DNA of 47,839 nucleotides from Candidatus Bathyarchaeota archaeon (GTDB taxonomy: Archaea; Thermoproteota; Bathyarchaeia; TCS64): the NCBI GenBank assembly GCA_020346605.1, contig CP070784.1, positions 1,959,465 through 2,007,303 on the forward strand, written 5' to 3'. Both the position numbers and the translations under genes were made by a program. Below the pieces are notes generated by a model that was not told where the DNA came from, searched no databases, and worked only from the letters and a program-made list of their open reading frames with translations. Numbering within the stretch: the first letter of the stretch is position 1; each line of letters opens with the position of its first letter. Of the stretch, positions 33,377-41,869 are shown piece after piece.

Positions 33377-34756
33377 TTAGAGAGGTATCTCTTTTCTGAT
33401 CCTGCGGCTGGCCTCAGCCACCTTCGTGATGACCTCTTCTGAGTCTACGGTTGTGAACTCTCCGTCCCTGTAGATGACCCTGCCGTCGATCATGGTCATC
33501 TCCACGTCCCTTCCACCGGACCCCGCGTATACCAGAGTCTCCAGTGGGTCGTACAGCGGCGTCAGGAACGGGTTGCCGTCGATCCTCACGGCCGTAATGT
33601 CCGCCAGGCAGCCGGGGTCGATCCTCCCTAGATTCTCGATTCCCAGGATCTTCGCCCCCGACTCCGTGGCCATCATGAACGCCTGGGCGTGGGTGATCGC
33701 GTCCGCCTTCATGAGGCTGATGCGCTGCAGCAGCACGGCCTGCCTTATGTCCCTGAACATGTCGAAGGAGTCGTTCTGGGGGCCACCGTCGGTGCCAATG
33801 GCGCATACCACACCCCGCTCCAGGAGGTCCACGAGAGGGAGCACACCTATCGCGCAGATCTGGTTGCAGCTCGGGCAGTGGACCACCTGCGCCCCCGTTG
33901 CGCGCAGTATCTCCCTCTCCTCGTCAACCGTCCAGATGCAGTGGGCGAGTGAGGTCCTCTCATCCAGGATCCCCAGCTCCTCGGCCATGGCGACGCTCCC
34001 CGGCAACCCGGTGTCCCTTCTGACGTTCTCTATCTCCTGGCTTGTCCCGGCCCAGTGGATGTGGTAGCGTGTATCGTACGAGTCCGCCAGCTCCTTCAGC
34101 TGTATCAAGGCCTCGTTTGTGCACCCCCCGACGGTTCTCTTCCCTCCGGAGGGCCCCACCCACGCCTGTACTAGGTCGTCGGGCTTATCATGGCTCCATT
34201 TTTCGAGGAACGCCTTGGTCTCCCTGATCTGCTGCTCCGTGGAGCCCACGTGGCCCCGGTCGATCACCGAGAAGTCCTCCGCCCCCTTCGCCACGGCTCC
34301 CCTGATGCCGAGGTCTCTCAGAGCCCGGGCGATGGTGAGTGAGTGGCGCTTCGCAAAGTTGACGCTGTGCTCCACGAGCGCTGTGGTCCCGCTAGCGACG
34401 GCCTCCATCGCCGTGAGCTGGGCGAGGTTGTAGTAGAGCTCGTCTCCCTCCTCCTCCATGGCCTCGGCTACGGGGAAGACCAGCCTGTCGCACCAGTCGT
34501 GGAAGGGCAGGTCGTGCCCCAGCCCCCTTATCATCGTCTCGTGGACGTGCGTGTGGCAGTTGATCAGGCCAGGCATCAGTGCGAGGCCATGGCAGTCCAG
34601 GGCGTAGTCGAACATGTGCCTCTCTTCCAGATCCTCTGTCTTCCCCAAGTCGATGATGGAGCCCCCCTGAACGGCGACGGAGGAATCTCTCTCGATCCTC
34701 GAAGAATCTCTGATCACATATGCGGCGTCCCTGAGGATGGTCTTGTTCTCTCCCAT
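33377..34756 (-). CDS. chlorohydrolase/SsnA-type amidohydrolase
   Basis: The 459-residue metal-dependent hydrolase belongs to the ATZ/TRZ branch that includes adenosine/S-adenosylhomocysteine deaminases, guanine deaminase and SsnA. Metal ligands: INCHTHVHET (HxH), the histidine in HIHWAGTSQE, LAHCIW and GTDGGPQND. C-terminal GRIDPGCLADITAV completes the composite domain. It acts on a cyclic amidine or aminated ring; the exact substrate is not clear. The creatininase-family gene lies 120 bases upstream on the same strand, so related substrates are possible. Confidence 0.9.
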   Translation of the reverse strand: MGENKTILRDAAYVIRDSSRIERDSSVAVQGGSIIDLGKTEDLEERHMFDYALDCHGLALMPGLINCHTHVHETMIRGLGHDLPFHDWCDRLVFPVAEAMEEEGDELYYNLAQLTAMEAVASGTTALVEHSVNFAKRHSLTIARALRDLGIRGAVAKGAEDFSVIDRGHVGSTEQQIRETKAFLEKWSHDKPDDLVQAWVGPSGGKRTVGGCTNEALIQLKELADSYDTRYHIHWAGTSQEIENVRRDTGLPGSVAMAEELGILDERTSLAHCIWTVDEEREILRATGAQVVHCPSCNQICAIGVLPLVDLLERGVVCAIGTDGGPQNDSFDMFRDIRQAVLLQRISLMKADAITHAQAFMMATESGAKILGIENLGRIDPGCLADITAVRIDGNPFLTPLYDPLETLVYAGSGGRDVEMTMIDGRVIYRDGEFTTVDSEEVITKVAEASRRIRKEIPL

Positions 34757-34876
34757 CGGTCTCCCAACCCAGTGTTAGGCTAACGTCGTTTTCGTTCGTA
34801 TATGAAACCTTTTCCTTGATGAATTGTAGACGTCTGTCCGGGTTTTAGACGTAGATTCAGGCCATCTATCTCGGGG

Positions 34877-35644
34877 TCATGAGCTGAATGGAGTTAAAAG
34901 TTCCCAGTCTCGCTCATCCATTTTCTCAATGAATTCAACTAGGAGGCTCACCAACGCATCGCTCATGAGCCGCCCCTTCTCCTTGGTGGCCTTGGTAGGG
35001 TCCCCCGTTGCCCCATAGGGGGTCAGCTCGTCGAAGGTCCATATCAGCTGGACATGGAGAGGTAGGTCTGGTACAACTCCCTTGGCCTTTTTTAGGTCAA
35101 CAAGGCTCGGGGCCACCCTCAGCATCATTGAGGTCTCGCCCTCGCCTGCGTGCCCGAGCCCTCCCCAGACCTCGAAGGTTCCCTCAGGGACCAGCTGCCC
35201 GGCGGTCTCCCACCAGGCCTCGAGGACGGCGATCTTGAAGTCGGGGTGGTGGGCCCTGTACTCCCGTGTGGCGGCTCCGATCGCCGGTATGTTGCCGTCG
35301 TGACCGTTGACGATCAGCAGCCTGTTCAGCCCGTGGCTTCTCAGGGAGTCGAAGACTTCTTTGAGGACGCGCATCAGCGTCTCAGTGCTCAGAGTAACGG
35401 CGACGGGGAAGCTGGAGTAGTGGGCGCTCATCCCGAAGGGGAGGCTAGGCAGCACGAGAAGTCCGTTGACCCTGGAGGAGACCTCCCGTGCGATGTGCTC
35501 TGCCACCAGGGTGTCTGTGCCGTATGGGAGATGCTCTCCGTGGTACTCAGTGGAGCCCACGGCCAGCACCGCCTTGTCGTATCCCCCGGACTTGTACTCG
35601 TGGCCGATCATCCTCAGGAGCGTCTTTTTAGACGAATCTGACAT
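34877..35644 (-). CDS. creatininase family amidohydrolase
   Basis: The 255-residue protein has the metal-binding signatures of the creatininase family: GSTEYHGEHLPYGTDT at about 30-45, NGHDGN at about 114-119 and GHAGEGETSMML at about 163-174. Family members open creatinine, or hydrolyse formamides in archaeal riboflavin and F420 synthesis (ArfB). Its position next to an amidohydrolase favours a catabolic or salvage role, but ArfB cannot be ruled out. ATG 35644 is preceded by TAATATTATT. Confidence 0.88.
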   Translation of the reverse strand: MSDSSKKTLLRMIGHEYKSGGYDKAVLAVGSTEYHGEHLPYGTDTLVAEHIAREVSSRVNGLLVLPSLPFGMSAHYSSFPVAVTLSTETLMRVLKEVFDSLRSHGLNRLLIVNGHDGNIPAIGAATREYRAHHPDFKIAVLEAWWETAGQLVPEGTFEVWGGLGHAGEGETSMMLRVAPSLVDLKKAKGVVPDLPLHVQLIWTFDELTPYGATGDPTKATKEKGRLMSDALVSLLVEFIEKMDERDWELLTPFSS

Positions 35645-35755
35645 ATCTGATCATTGGTCAGATGTAATAATATTAACTAGGTCGATTTGGAAGTTCTTCA
35701 AATCTGCCCGGGTCTACGTGGAAAATTCAGCGAGTTTAATCTTCGAGGGTCGTTC

Positions 35756-35860
35756 CTATTTGGCGCGTCGGACCTTCTTCAGCTTGATCACTGTCTTCCC
35801 GTTCCTAGTCTCCTTGTACTGCGACATTATCCAGCCGTTCTTCTTGATGGTTTTACCCAT
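35756..35860 (-). CDS. very small basic hypothetical protein
   Basis: A 34-residue lysine-rich peptide (MGKTIKKNGWIMSQYKE, ending KKVRRAK) is read from ATG 35860. The frame is open back to 35998, but the upstream residues lie in AT-rich DNA and look non-coding. The basic composition would suit an RNA- or DNA-binding or ribosome-linked peptide. No family is recognised. Confidence 0.4.
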   Translation of the reverse strand: MGKTIKKNGWIMSQYKETRNGKTVIKLKKVRRAK

Positions 35861-36240
35861 TAAGATCGGATTCGAAGCTGTCTGTAGTACATATGAGTGA
35901 TATGGATTATTGTCATGTATTATTAACACACGACTAAGTGGCAGGTTATATCGCTCACAAACGCCAGAAATTTTGTTTGCGCGCAAAAAGGTTAGCATAG
36001 ATCATTTCTAGATAATTATGTGTGCATTTCGAGTGCTGCGCGCAAGATCGATATTAACGATACTGATCAAAGCATCTTGTTGATTTTTATATTCGCAGTA
36101 CGAAAATGATTTTTCAATACCTTTTCTCCTAATTATTGAAGCGTGAGAAATAACCAACACGCAACTGGATTTCGTTTATGAAAGCGATCGATTTTGTAAC
36201 GGCTGATTCACAAGCGGGCTTTGTTGAAGTTTCAATCCAT
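35861..36240. other. AT-rich spacer with CG palindromes
   Basis: This spacer is AT-rich and holds the perfect palindrome TTTGCGCGCAAA at 35976-35987 and TGCGCGCA at 36037-36044. No gene-like frame is visible. It precedes the promoter and RNA candidate at 36241-36412. Confidence 0.45.
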
Positions 36241-36250
36241 AAATATTATA
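36241..36250 (+). promoter_or_regulatory. TATA box of structured RNA candidate
   Basis: AAATATTATA is centred near 36246. At the spacing seen for other genes here, transcription would start at 36272-36274, exactly where the 5' strand of the closing helix begins. Confidence 0.5.
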
Positions 36251-36273
36251 TGATGCTAAACAGGGTGAGATAT

Positions 36274-36412
36274 GCCCGAGTGGGAGCGTCGAAGGATACA
36301 GAGAGACGGAAGACCAGGAGCGCAGAATCCCGGAGATGAGTCTCGAAGGACTCTTCACGGCTTTGGCTTTGGAGAAACCCTGCATCTCCCGGGTGAGACC
36401 GCTCGGGCAACA
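36274..36412 (+). ncRNA. candidate structured RNA with closing stem and ACA-like tail
   Basis: GCCCGAG (36274-36280) is perfectly complementary to CTCGGGC (36402-36408), closing a 135-base segment. Inside, CCCGGAGATG (36329-36338) pairs with CATCTCCCGGG (36383-36393) with one bulged C, and GAGTC/GACTC (36338-36353) can form a small hairpin. Directly after the stem comes AACA, which resembles the ACA box of H/ACA guide RNAs, although the fold is larger than usual. A TATA box sits at the right distance for transcription to begin at the stem. An overlapping 58-codon frame (ATG 36272 to TGA 36448, starting MPEWERRRIQ) is the alternative reading; its Arg/Gly-rich sequence does not look like a folded protein. 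Confidence 0.45.
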
Positions 36413-36467
36413 ATTCTTGCTACCATCGAACTGGCGTTCATGTATTGAGGAATGTAGATGATGTGAG

Positions 36468-37598
36468 CTAGCCATGGATGGCCAGCTTGATGCCCTTCCT
36501 GGCCTTGAGGTCGTCCATCGCCCTCTGGGCTTCGGCGACGCCGTACCTCTTGGTGACCAACTCGTCGAGGGGCAGCCTGTCCATGCTCTGCCTCATCAGC
36601 TCCAGGACGGTGCCGAACTGGGTGGGAGGGTAGGTCCAGCTCCCTAATATGTCCATGTCTTTGAAGCAGATGGTGTGCGGATTTATGGGGACGGGCCCTG
36701 GGTCGGTGTAGTGCCCTACCTCGACGTACTTTCCGCCACGGCGGGTCATGTCTATCCCCTCGGGGACGGCGGCGGGGATCCCGACGCACTCCACCACGAC
36801 GTCTGCGCCCAGCCCGCCAGTGAGCCTCAGTACCTCTCTGACCCGCTCCTCAGGTGTCTTGAAGATCCTCATGTCGATGATTTGGTCTGCGCCCAACCTC
36901 TCCGCCATCTCGAGCCTCTCGTCCACCATGTCGATGGAGATGATCCTCCCCGCCCCGGCCAGCTCCGCGGTGGCCACGGTGAGGAGCCCTATGGCTCCCG
37001 CGCCCTGCACGGCGACGGTTCCGCCGACGCCGAAACCCTCACCAAAGGTGGGGAGCCCAGGCGCGTAGCCCCGCTCGAAGGCTCTGCTGCTGACTGCCAT
37101 GGGTTCGGTGAGTAAAGCTACCTCGGGCGGGACCTCGTCGGGGACCTTGTAGACCCAGAAGTGCTTAGCGTCGACGTAGATCTTCTCCGCCCATCCGCCG
37201 AGGAGGTGGGGAGGCTCTGCGCTGGTCATGTTGACGCCGAGGACCTTCCTGTTGGTGCACAGGGTGGGTTTGTGGGGCATAAACCTGCAGAAGTAGCAGT
37301 CCCCGCAGAACCGGTTGGTTCCGGGGACGACCGTGATCCGGTCTCCCTCCGCCAGGGGCTGACCCTTGACCTCCATGTCCCCGGCCTCGTCGCCGATCTC
37401 CTCTATCGTCCCCACGAACTCGTGGCCCGGTATCACAGGGAACGGTATCACCATGTTGCCACCGTAGAGATGCATGTCAGTGCCACAGACACCGCAGAGC
37501 TCGGTCTTCAGAAGGATGCCGTTGGACTCTACCTGTGGCTCTGGGTAGTCCACGACGCGGAGCTTCTCCACATCCTCAAGGATCGCTGCTACGACCAT
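36468..37598 (-). CDS. zinc-dependent medium-chain alcohol/polyol dehydrogenase
   Basis: The 376-residue enzyme has the catalytic zinc motifs CGVCGTDMH and PGHEFVGTIEEIG, a structural-zinc cysteine group in CGDCYFCRF...CTN, and the Rossmann motif VQGAGAIGLLTVA followed by ISIDMVDERL for NAD binding. It resembles threonine/sorbitol-type dehydrogenases; the substrate cannot be fixed. ATG 37598 is unambiguous. It ends 56 bases from the candidate RNA on the opposite strand. Confidence 0.9.
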   Translation of the reverse strand: MVVAAILEDVEKLRVVDYPEPQVESNGILLKTELCGVCGTDMHLYGGNMVIPFPVIPGHEFVGTIEEIGDEAGDMEVKGQPLAEGDRITVVPGTNRFCGDCYFCRFMPHKPTLCTNRKVLGVNMTSAEPPHLLGGWAEKIYVDAKHFWVYKVPDEVPPEVALLTEPMAVSSRAFERGYAPGLPTFGEGFGVGGTVAVQGAGAIGLLTVATAELAGAGRIISIDMVDERLEMAERLGADQIIDMRIFKTPEERVREVLRLTGGLGADVVVECVGIPAAVPEGIDMTRRGGKYVEVGHYTDPGPVPINPHTICFKDMDILGSWTYPPTQFGTVLELMRQSMDRLPLDELVTKRYGVAEAQRAMDDLKARKGIKLAIHG

Positions 37599-37763
37599 GA
37601 TTAAGGACTGAGTTTTTCCCCATTAAACAGTATCCCTATTGTGACTGAAGTGGAACTAATCCATGGAGCCAATTTCCGGCTGCCTCGCGATGGTGAACCC
37701 GAAACCAGGCTCCCCCGAAGGTTCGAATTTAAATAACCTGATTCCGATAAAGTCGTGATTCGA

Positions 37764-38228
37764 ATGTTCAAAAAAATATTGGTTCCGGTGGACGGATCAA
37801 GACCCGCCCACAACTCGTGCATGAAGGCGCTGGAGCTGGCCAAGATACACGACTCCGACGTGGAGATAATCCACGTCATCTCCTTCTCGGATGAGTACGT
37901 TCCCAACACGGCCGATTCGGGCGCCGAGGAGACCCTCTCTCCCCCCGACTGGATCAACGAATACCTCGACAAGGTCCGCGAGCACAACGAAAAAATGTTG
38001 GCTGAGACGCTGAAGGCCGCCAGAGAGGTCGCACCCGGACTGAACATCACGACGAACCTTCTGCACGGGCAACCCGGGAGACAGATCGTCACTAGGGCTA
38101 AGAAAGGAGGCTTCGACCTGATAGTCATCGGGAACCGGGGCCTGAGCGGCATAAAAGAGCTGGTGCTGGGAAGTGTCAGTCACCGGGTCGTGGACGATTC
38201 GTCGATCCCCGTGCTAGTGATAAAATAG
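37764..38228 (+). CDS. universal stress protein (UspA family)
   Basis: The 154-residue protein begins FKKILVPVDGSRPAHNS and ends with the nucleotide-binding motif GNRGLSGIKELVLGSVSHRVV followed by PVLVIK; the GxxG(9-10)GS/T pattern indicates ATP binding. TATA-like TTTAAATA is centred about 32 bases before ATG 37764; GTG 37755 would also fit. USP proteins respond to stress and energy state. Confidence 0.93.
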   Translation: MFKKILVPVDGSRPAHNSCMKALELAKIHDSDVEIIHVISFSDEYVPNTADSGAEETLSPPDWINEYLDKVREHNEKMLAETLKAAREVAPGLNITTNLLHGQPGRQIVTRAKKGGFDLIVIGNRGLSGIKELVLGSVSHRVVDDSSIPVLVIK

Positions 38229-38318
38229 GGCGCACGTAACCTTTCCGCTTGAAGATCCTCTCTCCTCTCCTTGAGCAGTTTGAAAACATTTTTCTGAAGC
38301 CTTTCCCAATTCCCTCCG

Positions 38319-39137
38319 ATGAACTCAGATCGGCTTAGGAACACGGTGGTCATTGCGATCGGTTTAACAGTTATCGATGCAGCGAGGAAGCTACTGTCCG
38401 GTGCCGGTCTGGGTTTCAGCGAGACGTTCTTCTCCGTGGCTGGGAACCTGCTGCTGGCGTACTTCCTGACCTGGCTCCAGGGCAGATGCCGGCTGCAGCG
38501 GAGGGATGTAGCGCTGCTGCTCTGGGTGAACCTGTTCATCGTTGGCAGCTTCAGCAACATGCTGGAGGGCTACTTCTTCACCAGCGTCTTCGATTCGGCT
38601 AACCAGTTTATCGCGAGCGGTCTCTACATGTTGGTTTTCAGGGGCATTGAGGCTGGCTTCGTGTCCTACGTACTCCCCGCCGGTGAGAATGGCCTGGATG
38701 AGCAGCTGAAAATCTATCTCACCGGCAGAACGAGGTTAAATCTGGCGATGCGCTTTGCGCTGGGGGCGTTGAGCTACCTACCGGTGTACTTCTTCTTCGG
38801 GATGCTGGTGATCTCCTTCGTGATACCCTACTATACGGACCCATCCATGGGCCTCGTCATACCACCGTTCACCACCATCATCCCTCTGGAGGTGCTGAGA
38901 GGCCTCCTCTACGTGGCAGTGCTGCTCCCCGTGACCGCCTGCTTAGATGCAGACAGACTCACCACATCCGTGGCACTCGCAGGGCTCCTCTTCATCCCCG
39001 GGGCACTACTGCCCTTACTGGCTGACCAAGGGCTGCCAGCCCAGATAATACCCTTCCACCTCGTCGAGATATTGGGCGACTCAGTGGTCTACGGCTACAT
39101 ACTAACGAGGCTGTTTGTCTTAAAGAAACGATCCTAG
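38319..39137 (+). CDS. multi-span membrane protein of unknown function
   Basis: About seven hydrophobic spans cover the 272-residue protein, for example NTVVIAIGLTVIDAA, LLLAYFLTWL, YLPVYFFFGMLVISFVI and VALAGLLFIPGALLPLL. A positively charged N-terminus and loop (RCRLQRRD) suggest cytosolic orientation of these parts. No transporter or enzyme motif is recognised. It follows the universal stress protein by 90 bases on the same strand. Confidence 0.75.
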   Translation: MNSDRLRNTVVIAIGLTVIDAARKLLSGAGLGFSETFFSVAGNLLLAYFLTWLQGRCRLQRRDVALLLWVNLFIVGSFSNMLEGYFFTSVFDSANQFIASGLYMLVFRGIEAGFVSYVLPAGENGLDEQLKIYLTGRTRLNLAMRFALGALSYLPVYFFFGMLVISFVIPYYTDPSMGLVIPPFTTIIPLEVLRGLLYVAVLLPVTACLDADRLTTSVALAGLLFIPGALLPLLADQGLPAQIIPFHLVEILGDSVVYGYILTRLFVLKKRS

Positions 39138-39305
39138 CGATATAGCTTGGGCGGTCTTTCCAGGGTTGACGCTTGTTTCACTGGTGGGGAGAGTTGATGT
39201 TATCGCCGTGCCATCGTTGTTCTAAGATCTAGATCAGTGGTATGGAACACGCGTCCCAATTCGTTCCACCGTGTCCCTTTAGACGTCTGCATCCACCCCT
39301 ATACC

Positions 39306-39575
39306 ATGGAGATGGAACAGAGGCTGGCTGCCCCGCCTGTGCCTAAGCACGATCTGGAGGAGAGGGTGCGCCTCATCGTCGAGTTGTGGGGAGAGGGGGA
39401 GCCCCTGGACGGGGGCAGGATCGCGGAGGTCGCCGGGAATCTCTACGGCGCAGGGCCGGAGCAAGTCAGGGACGCGATAATTGCGAACATCAGAAAGGGG
39501 ATGATCCGGGGAAAGTTCTACGTCCCTGGAGACGCCATGTCGAGACCTGACGCGCGTGCGTGCGTTCGATGCTAG
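39306..39575 (+). CDS. small winged-helix-like protein
   Basis: From ATG 39306 the protein has 89 residues. The middle (LEERVRLIVELWGEGEPLDGGR) and the following IAEVAGNLYGAGPEQVRDAI resemble helix-turn-helix folds, with a strand-like RGKFYVPGD after them, as in a winged helix. Earlier in-frame residues (from 39237) lack family character. The C-terminal CVRC could bind metal. An alternating GC tract lies in the last codons (39551-39564). The stop abuts the end of the convergent DUF1385 gene. Confidence 0.6.
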   Translation: MEMEQRLAAPPVPKHDLEERVRLIVELWGEGEPLDGGRIAEVAGNLYGAGPEQVRDAIIANIRKGMIRGKFYVPGDAMSRPDARACVRC

Positions 39576-39576
39576 T

Positions 39577-40464
39577 TCAGAGTTCGCTGAGGCGCTTCAC
39601 TTCCTCCAGCGCCCTCACTGCGACCTCGATCATGTCATCCTCTGGCTCCCTCGTCGTCAGCCGCTGGAAAGCCATCCCTGGTATCGTGATGACTTTCATG
39701 ATGGCTGAGTCCCTATGCTTGTCGCTGAACTTCAGGACCTCGTAGGAGATGGCCCCGATCACCGGGATCAGGAGCAGCCTGTAGCCGAGCCTGAGCAGGA
39801 ACCCCCTACCGGGTATCAGTGAGAACAGGGCGACGCTGATGATCAGTACGATGAAGAGGAAGGAGGTGCCGCAGCGGGGGTTCAGCCTCGAGAACTTCGT
39901 CACTCCCTCGACGTCCAGAGGGGCTCCTGCCTCGTGGGCGTTTATCGCCTTGTGCTCTGCCCCGTGGTACTGCAGCACCCTCTTAAACTCCTCCCACTTG
40001 GAGACCAGGTATAGGTAGAGGATGAACAGCGAGAAGCGCATCGCCGACTCCACGACGTTGAAGAGCCACCCCGTGAGGTGGAGCCAGGTGGTCAGGATGA
40101 AGGGCACTGCAACGAAGACGCCGTTCATCAGCGCCACCATGATGAGAACGATCAGGTACTCCTTCCACCCAAACTTCTCCTCCTCGTGCTCCTCTAGGGC
40201 CACGTTGGCGGAGTAGAAGATCCCCTTGACGCCGTAGTACATCGTCTCCAGCAGGTGGATGAGGCCCCTCAGGAAAGGCAGCCCCAGGACTCGGTGCCTC
40301 CTCGTCAGGGAGCGTATTCCCTGGGAGTGGGTGACGATCTCATCTTCCGTCTGCCTGACGCACATTACTAGGTGGGTGCCGGAGCGCATCATCACCCCTT
40401 CTATGAGGGCCTGACCGCCGAACGCAAGGGAGGGCTCGTCTCGGCTTCTGAGGATCTGATCCAT
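39577..40464 (-). CDS. DUF1385 family membrane protein
   Basis: The 295-residue protein carries the DUF1385 hallmarks: FGGQALIEGVMMRSG at about 15-29, YHGAEHKAINAHE at about 165-177 and LNPRCGTSFLF at about 194-204. Three to four hydrophobic spans lie between and after these. The histidine/glutamate-rich segments suggest a metal-dependent membrane enzyme, but function is unknown. The family is common in bacteria and present in some archaea. Promoter region is shared with the rightward gene at 40649. Confidence 0.9.
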   Translation of the reverse strand: MDQILRSRDEPSLAFGGQALIEGVMMRSGTHLVMCVRQTEDEIVTHSQGIRSLTRRHRVLGLPFLRGLIHLLETMYYGVKGIFYSANVALEEHEEEKFGWKEYLIVLIMVALMNGVFVAVPFILTTWLHLTGWLFNVVESAMRFSLFILYLYLVSKWEEFKRVLQYHGAEHKAINAHEAGAPLDVEGVTKFSRLNPRCGTSFLFIVLIISVALFSLIPGRGFLLRLGYRLLLIPVIGAISYEVLKFSDKHRDSAIMKVITIPGMAFQRLTTREPEDDMIEVAVRALEEVKRLSEL

Positions 40465-40648
40465 GAATTAAATCAAGATTCCACACGTAGGCATAAAAAG
40501 AGTCTTGTCGAACCTTTTCATTCCTCACTCTGCTCAATCCCAGAGTTGAGCTCGAATCGTGTCATGCTCGCGTGTGATTGAAACATAAGCCGAGACAGGT
40601 TCTAGAACAACGGTTTAATCCCCCACATACGTTCTCATTCCGATAAGA

Positions 40649-40987
40649 ATGGGCGTAAGCAGCGACAAGCGGGACCCAGTCGAGGAGATCGTGGAGTTGA
40701 ACGACTTGTTTGAGGAGATGCTGAGGGACGCTAGAGTTATCTCCCGGGACCTCACTGAGGGAATAACTAACACCGGGGTGGCAGCCTCTCTGGCGCTGGT
40801 CATCTCATTCATCCAGATCATCATCCTCAAGGACAACCTGTGGAGGGGCCCTCTTTACGTAGGTGTCTGGGGACTCGGGTTCGCTCTGATACTAAGTTCA
40901 GGGGCCAGGCTGCTGCAGAAATATTGGCTCCTGAAAAATAGATATGCAAGGTTCTTCGAGATAAACCAGGAACTGGAGCAGAAGTGA
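40649..40987 (+). CDS. small two-span membrane protein
   Basis: The 112-residue protein has a charged cytosolic N-terminus (DPVEEIVELNDLFEEML) and two hydrophobic spans at about 42-60 and 68-84, ending in a charged helix (YARFFEINQELEQK). TATA-like TTTAAT lies about 32 bases upstream. Its stop overlaps the GTG start of the winged-helix gene (40984), so the two are co-translated; it may anchor or signal to that regulator. Confidence 0.75.
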   Translation: MGVSSDKRDPVEEIVELNDLFEEMLRDARVISRDLTEGITNTGVAASLALVISFIQIIILKDNLWRGPLYVGVWGLGFALILSSGARLLQKYWLLKNRYARFFEINQELEQK

Positions 40988-41283
40988 AGCTGGTGTCAGA
41001 GCCTAGGAACCCCGCCCAGATAGCGTTCCAGCTGCTGAGCTTCATTGATGAGAAGGGGCGTGCCACCCGGTGGGACTTAATCAAGATACTGGGGAACACA
41101 CGGCAGTTCGGCCACTGGGTCGAGGGGTTCCTGCTGAGGGATGGGTTTGTTTTTGAACAGAAAGGCGATACGCTCTTCTACACTCTGACCCCGAACGGCG
41201 AACTTCTGCTCAGGCTACTCAAGAACGGCAACGTGATGAGGTCCATAGTCAGGCTCAGCGGCAAGAGGCTGAGACGGCTCTAG
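40984..41283 (+). CDS. winged-helix DNA-binding protein
   Basis: The 99-residue protein starts with GTG in a GTGA overlap with the membrane protein gene. NPAQIAFQLLSFIDEKGRATRWDLIKIL is a typical helix-turn-helix lead, followed by FVFEQKGDTLFYTLTPNGELLLRLL, the wing and dimer helix of archaeal transcriptional regulators. Targets unknown; pairing with a membrane protein suggests a membrane-linked sensor/regulator pair. Confidence 0.78.
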   Translation: MKLVSEPRNPAQIAFQLLSFIDEKGRATRWDLIKILGNTRQFGHWVEGFLLRDGFVFEQKGDTLFYTLTPNGELLLRLLKNGNVMRSIVRLSGKRLRRL

Positions 41284-41322
41284 AACTGTGCAGGAAAAGC
41301 ATTGGGCGCCTTCTGTGTGCGT

Positions 41323-41796
41323 TTATTCGTCGGATGCCACTGGATCGGGCTGGTTGGGCCCCACAACACCCTTCCTAATGTTGGCGTAGATGAAGTTCTC
41401 CGCGGGCACCGGCGAACCCGCAATCCTCCTCAGCATCAGCATCTGCCCGACGTGGGCCATGGCGTCTGAGAGAGGACCCTGGAGCAGCTGCTCCTCTGTG
41501 ACCTTCCTGGGGAGCTCCTCCTTGAAAGAAGCGTCCAGCCTGGACAGCACCGCGTAGAAGTGCTCCACCTCCCCCTCCCAGTGCTTGTGCTCGAAGTAGG
41601 TGGTGTCGTAGTGCTCGTAGAAGCTGTGCGCATAGGAAAGCACGCCCGTCACGTGGTGGAGGATCTGCCTAGGAGTCCTCACGCCCTCCCCCAAGTCGAG
41701 TTCAGGGTAGCTCATGGGAGCGTATCTGATGGCCTTAGTTGCGTGGTATGCGATGGAGGCCAGGAAGTGCCTGAGCATCCCGCTCTTCTCCGACAT
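41323..41796 (-). CDS. DinB-like four-helix metal-binding protein
   Basis: The 157-residue protein fits the DinB/YfiT-like fold: LHHVTGVLSYAHSFYEH with metal-binding histidine at about 47, later AMAHVGQMLMLRRIAG at about 113-128 with the second histidine site. DinB-fold proteins include thiol-dependent S-transferases. It lies 74 bases downstream of the ATC-hydrolase-like gene on the same strand, probably in one operon. Confidence 0.75.
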   Translation of the reverse strand: MSEKSGMLRHFLASIAYHATKAIRYAPMSYPELDLGEGVRTPRQILHHVTGVLSYAHSFYEHYDTTYFEHKHWEGEVEHFYAVLSRLDASFKEELPRKVTEEQLLQGPLSDAMAHVGQMLMLRRIAGSPVPAENFIYANIRKGVVGPNQPDPVASDE

Positions 41797-41869
41797 GTGT
41801 AAAATGTTGCGGTCTAGATGATTGAATCTTACGGATGTGAAGGCGAAAGCTAGCGATTGCAGGTTCTCT

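Noticed and set aside
36274..36408. A tRNA gene, because the closing stem has 7 pairs and is followed by unpaired bases with U at position 8
   Set aside because: No T-arm, no TTCRA loop and no anticodon stem can be drawn, and the length is 135 bases without an obvious intron fold.
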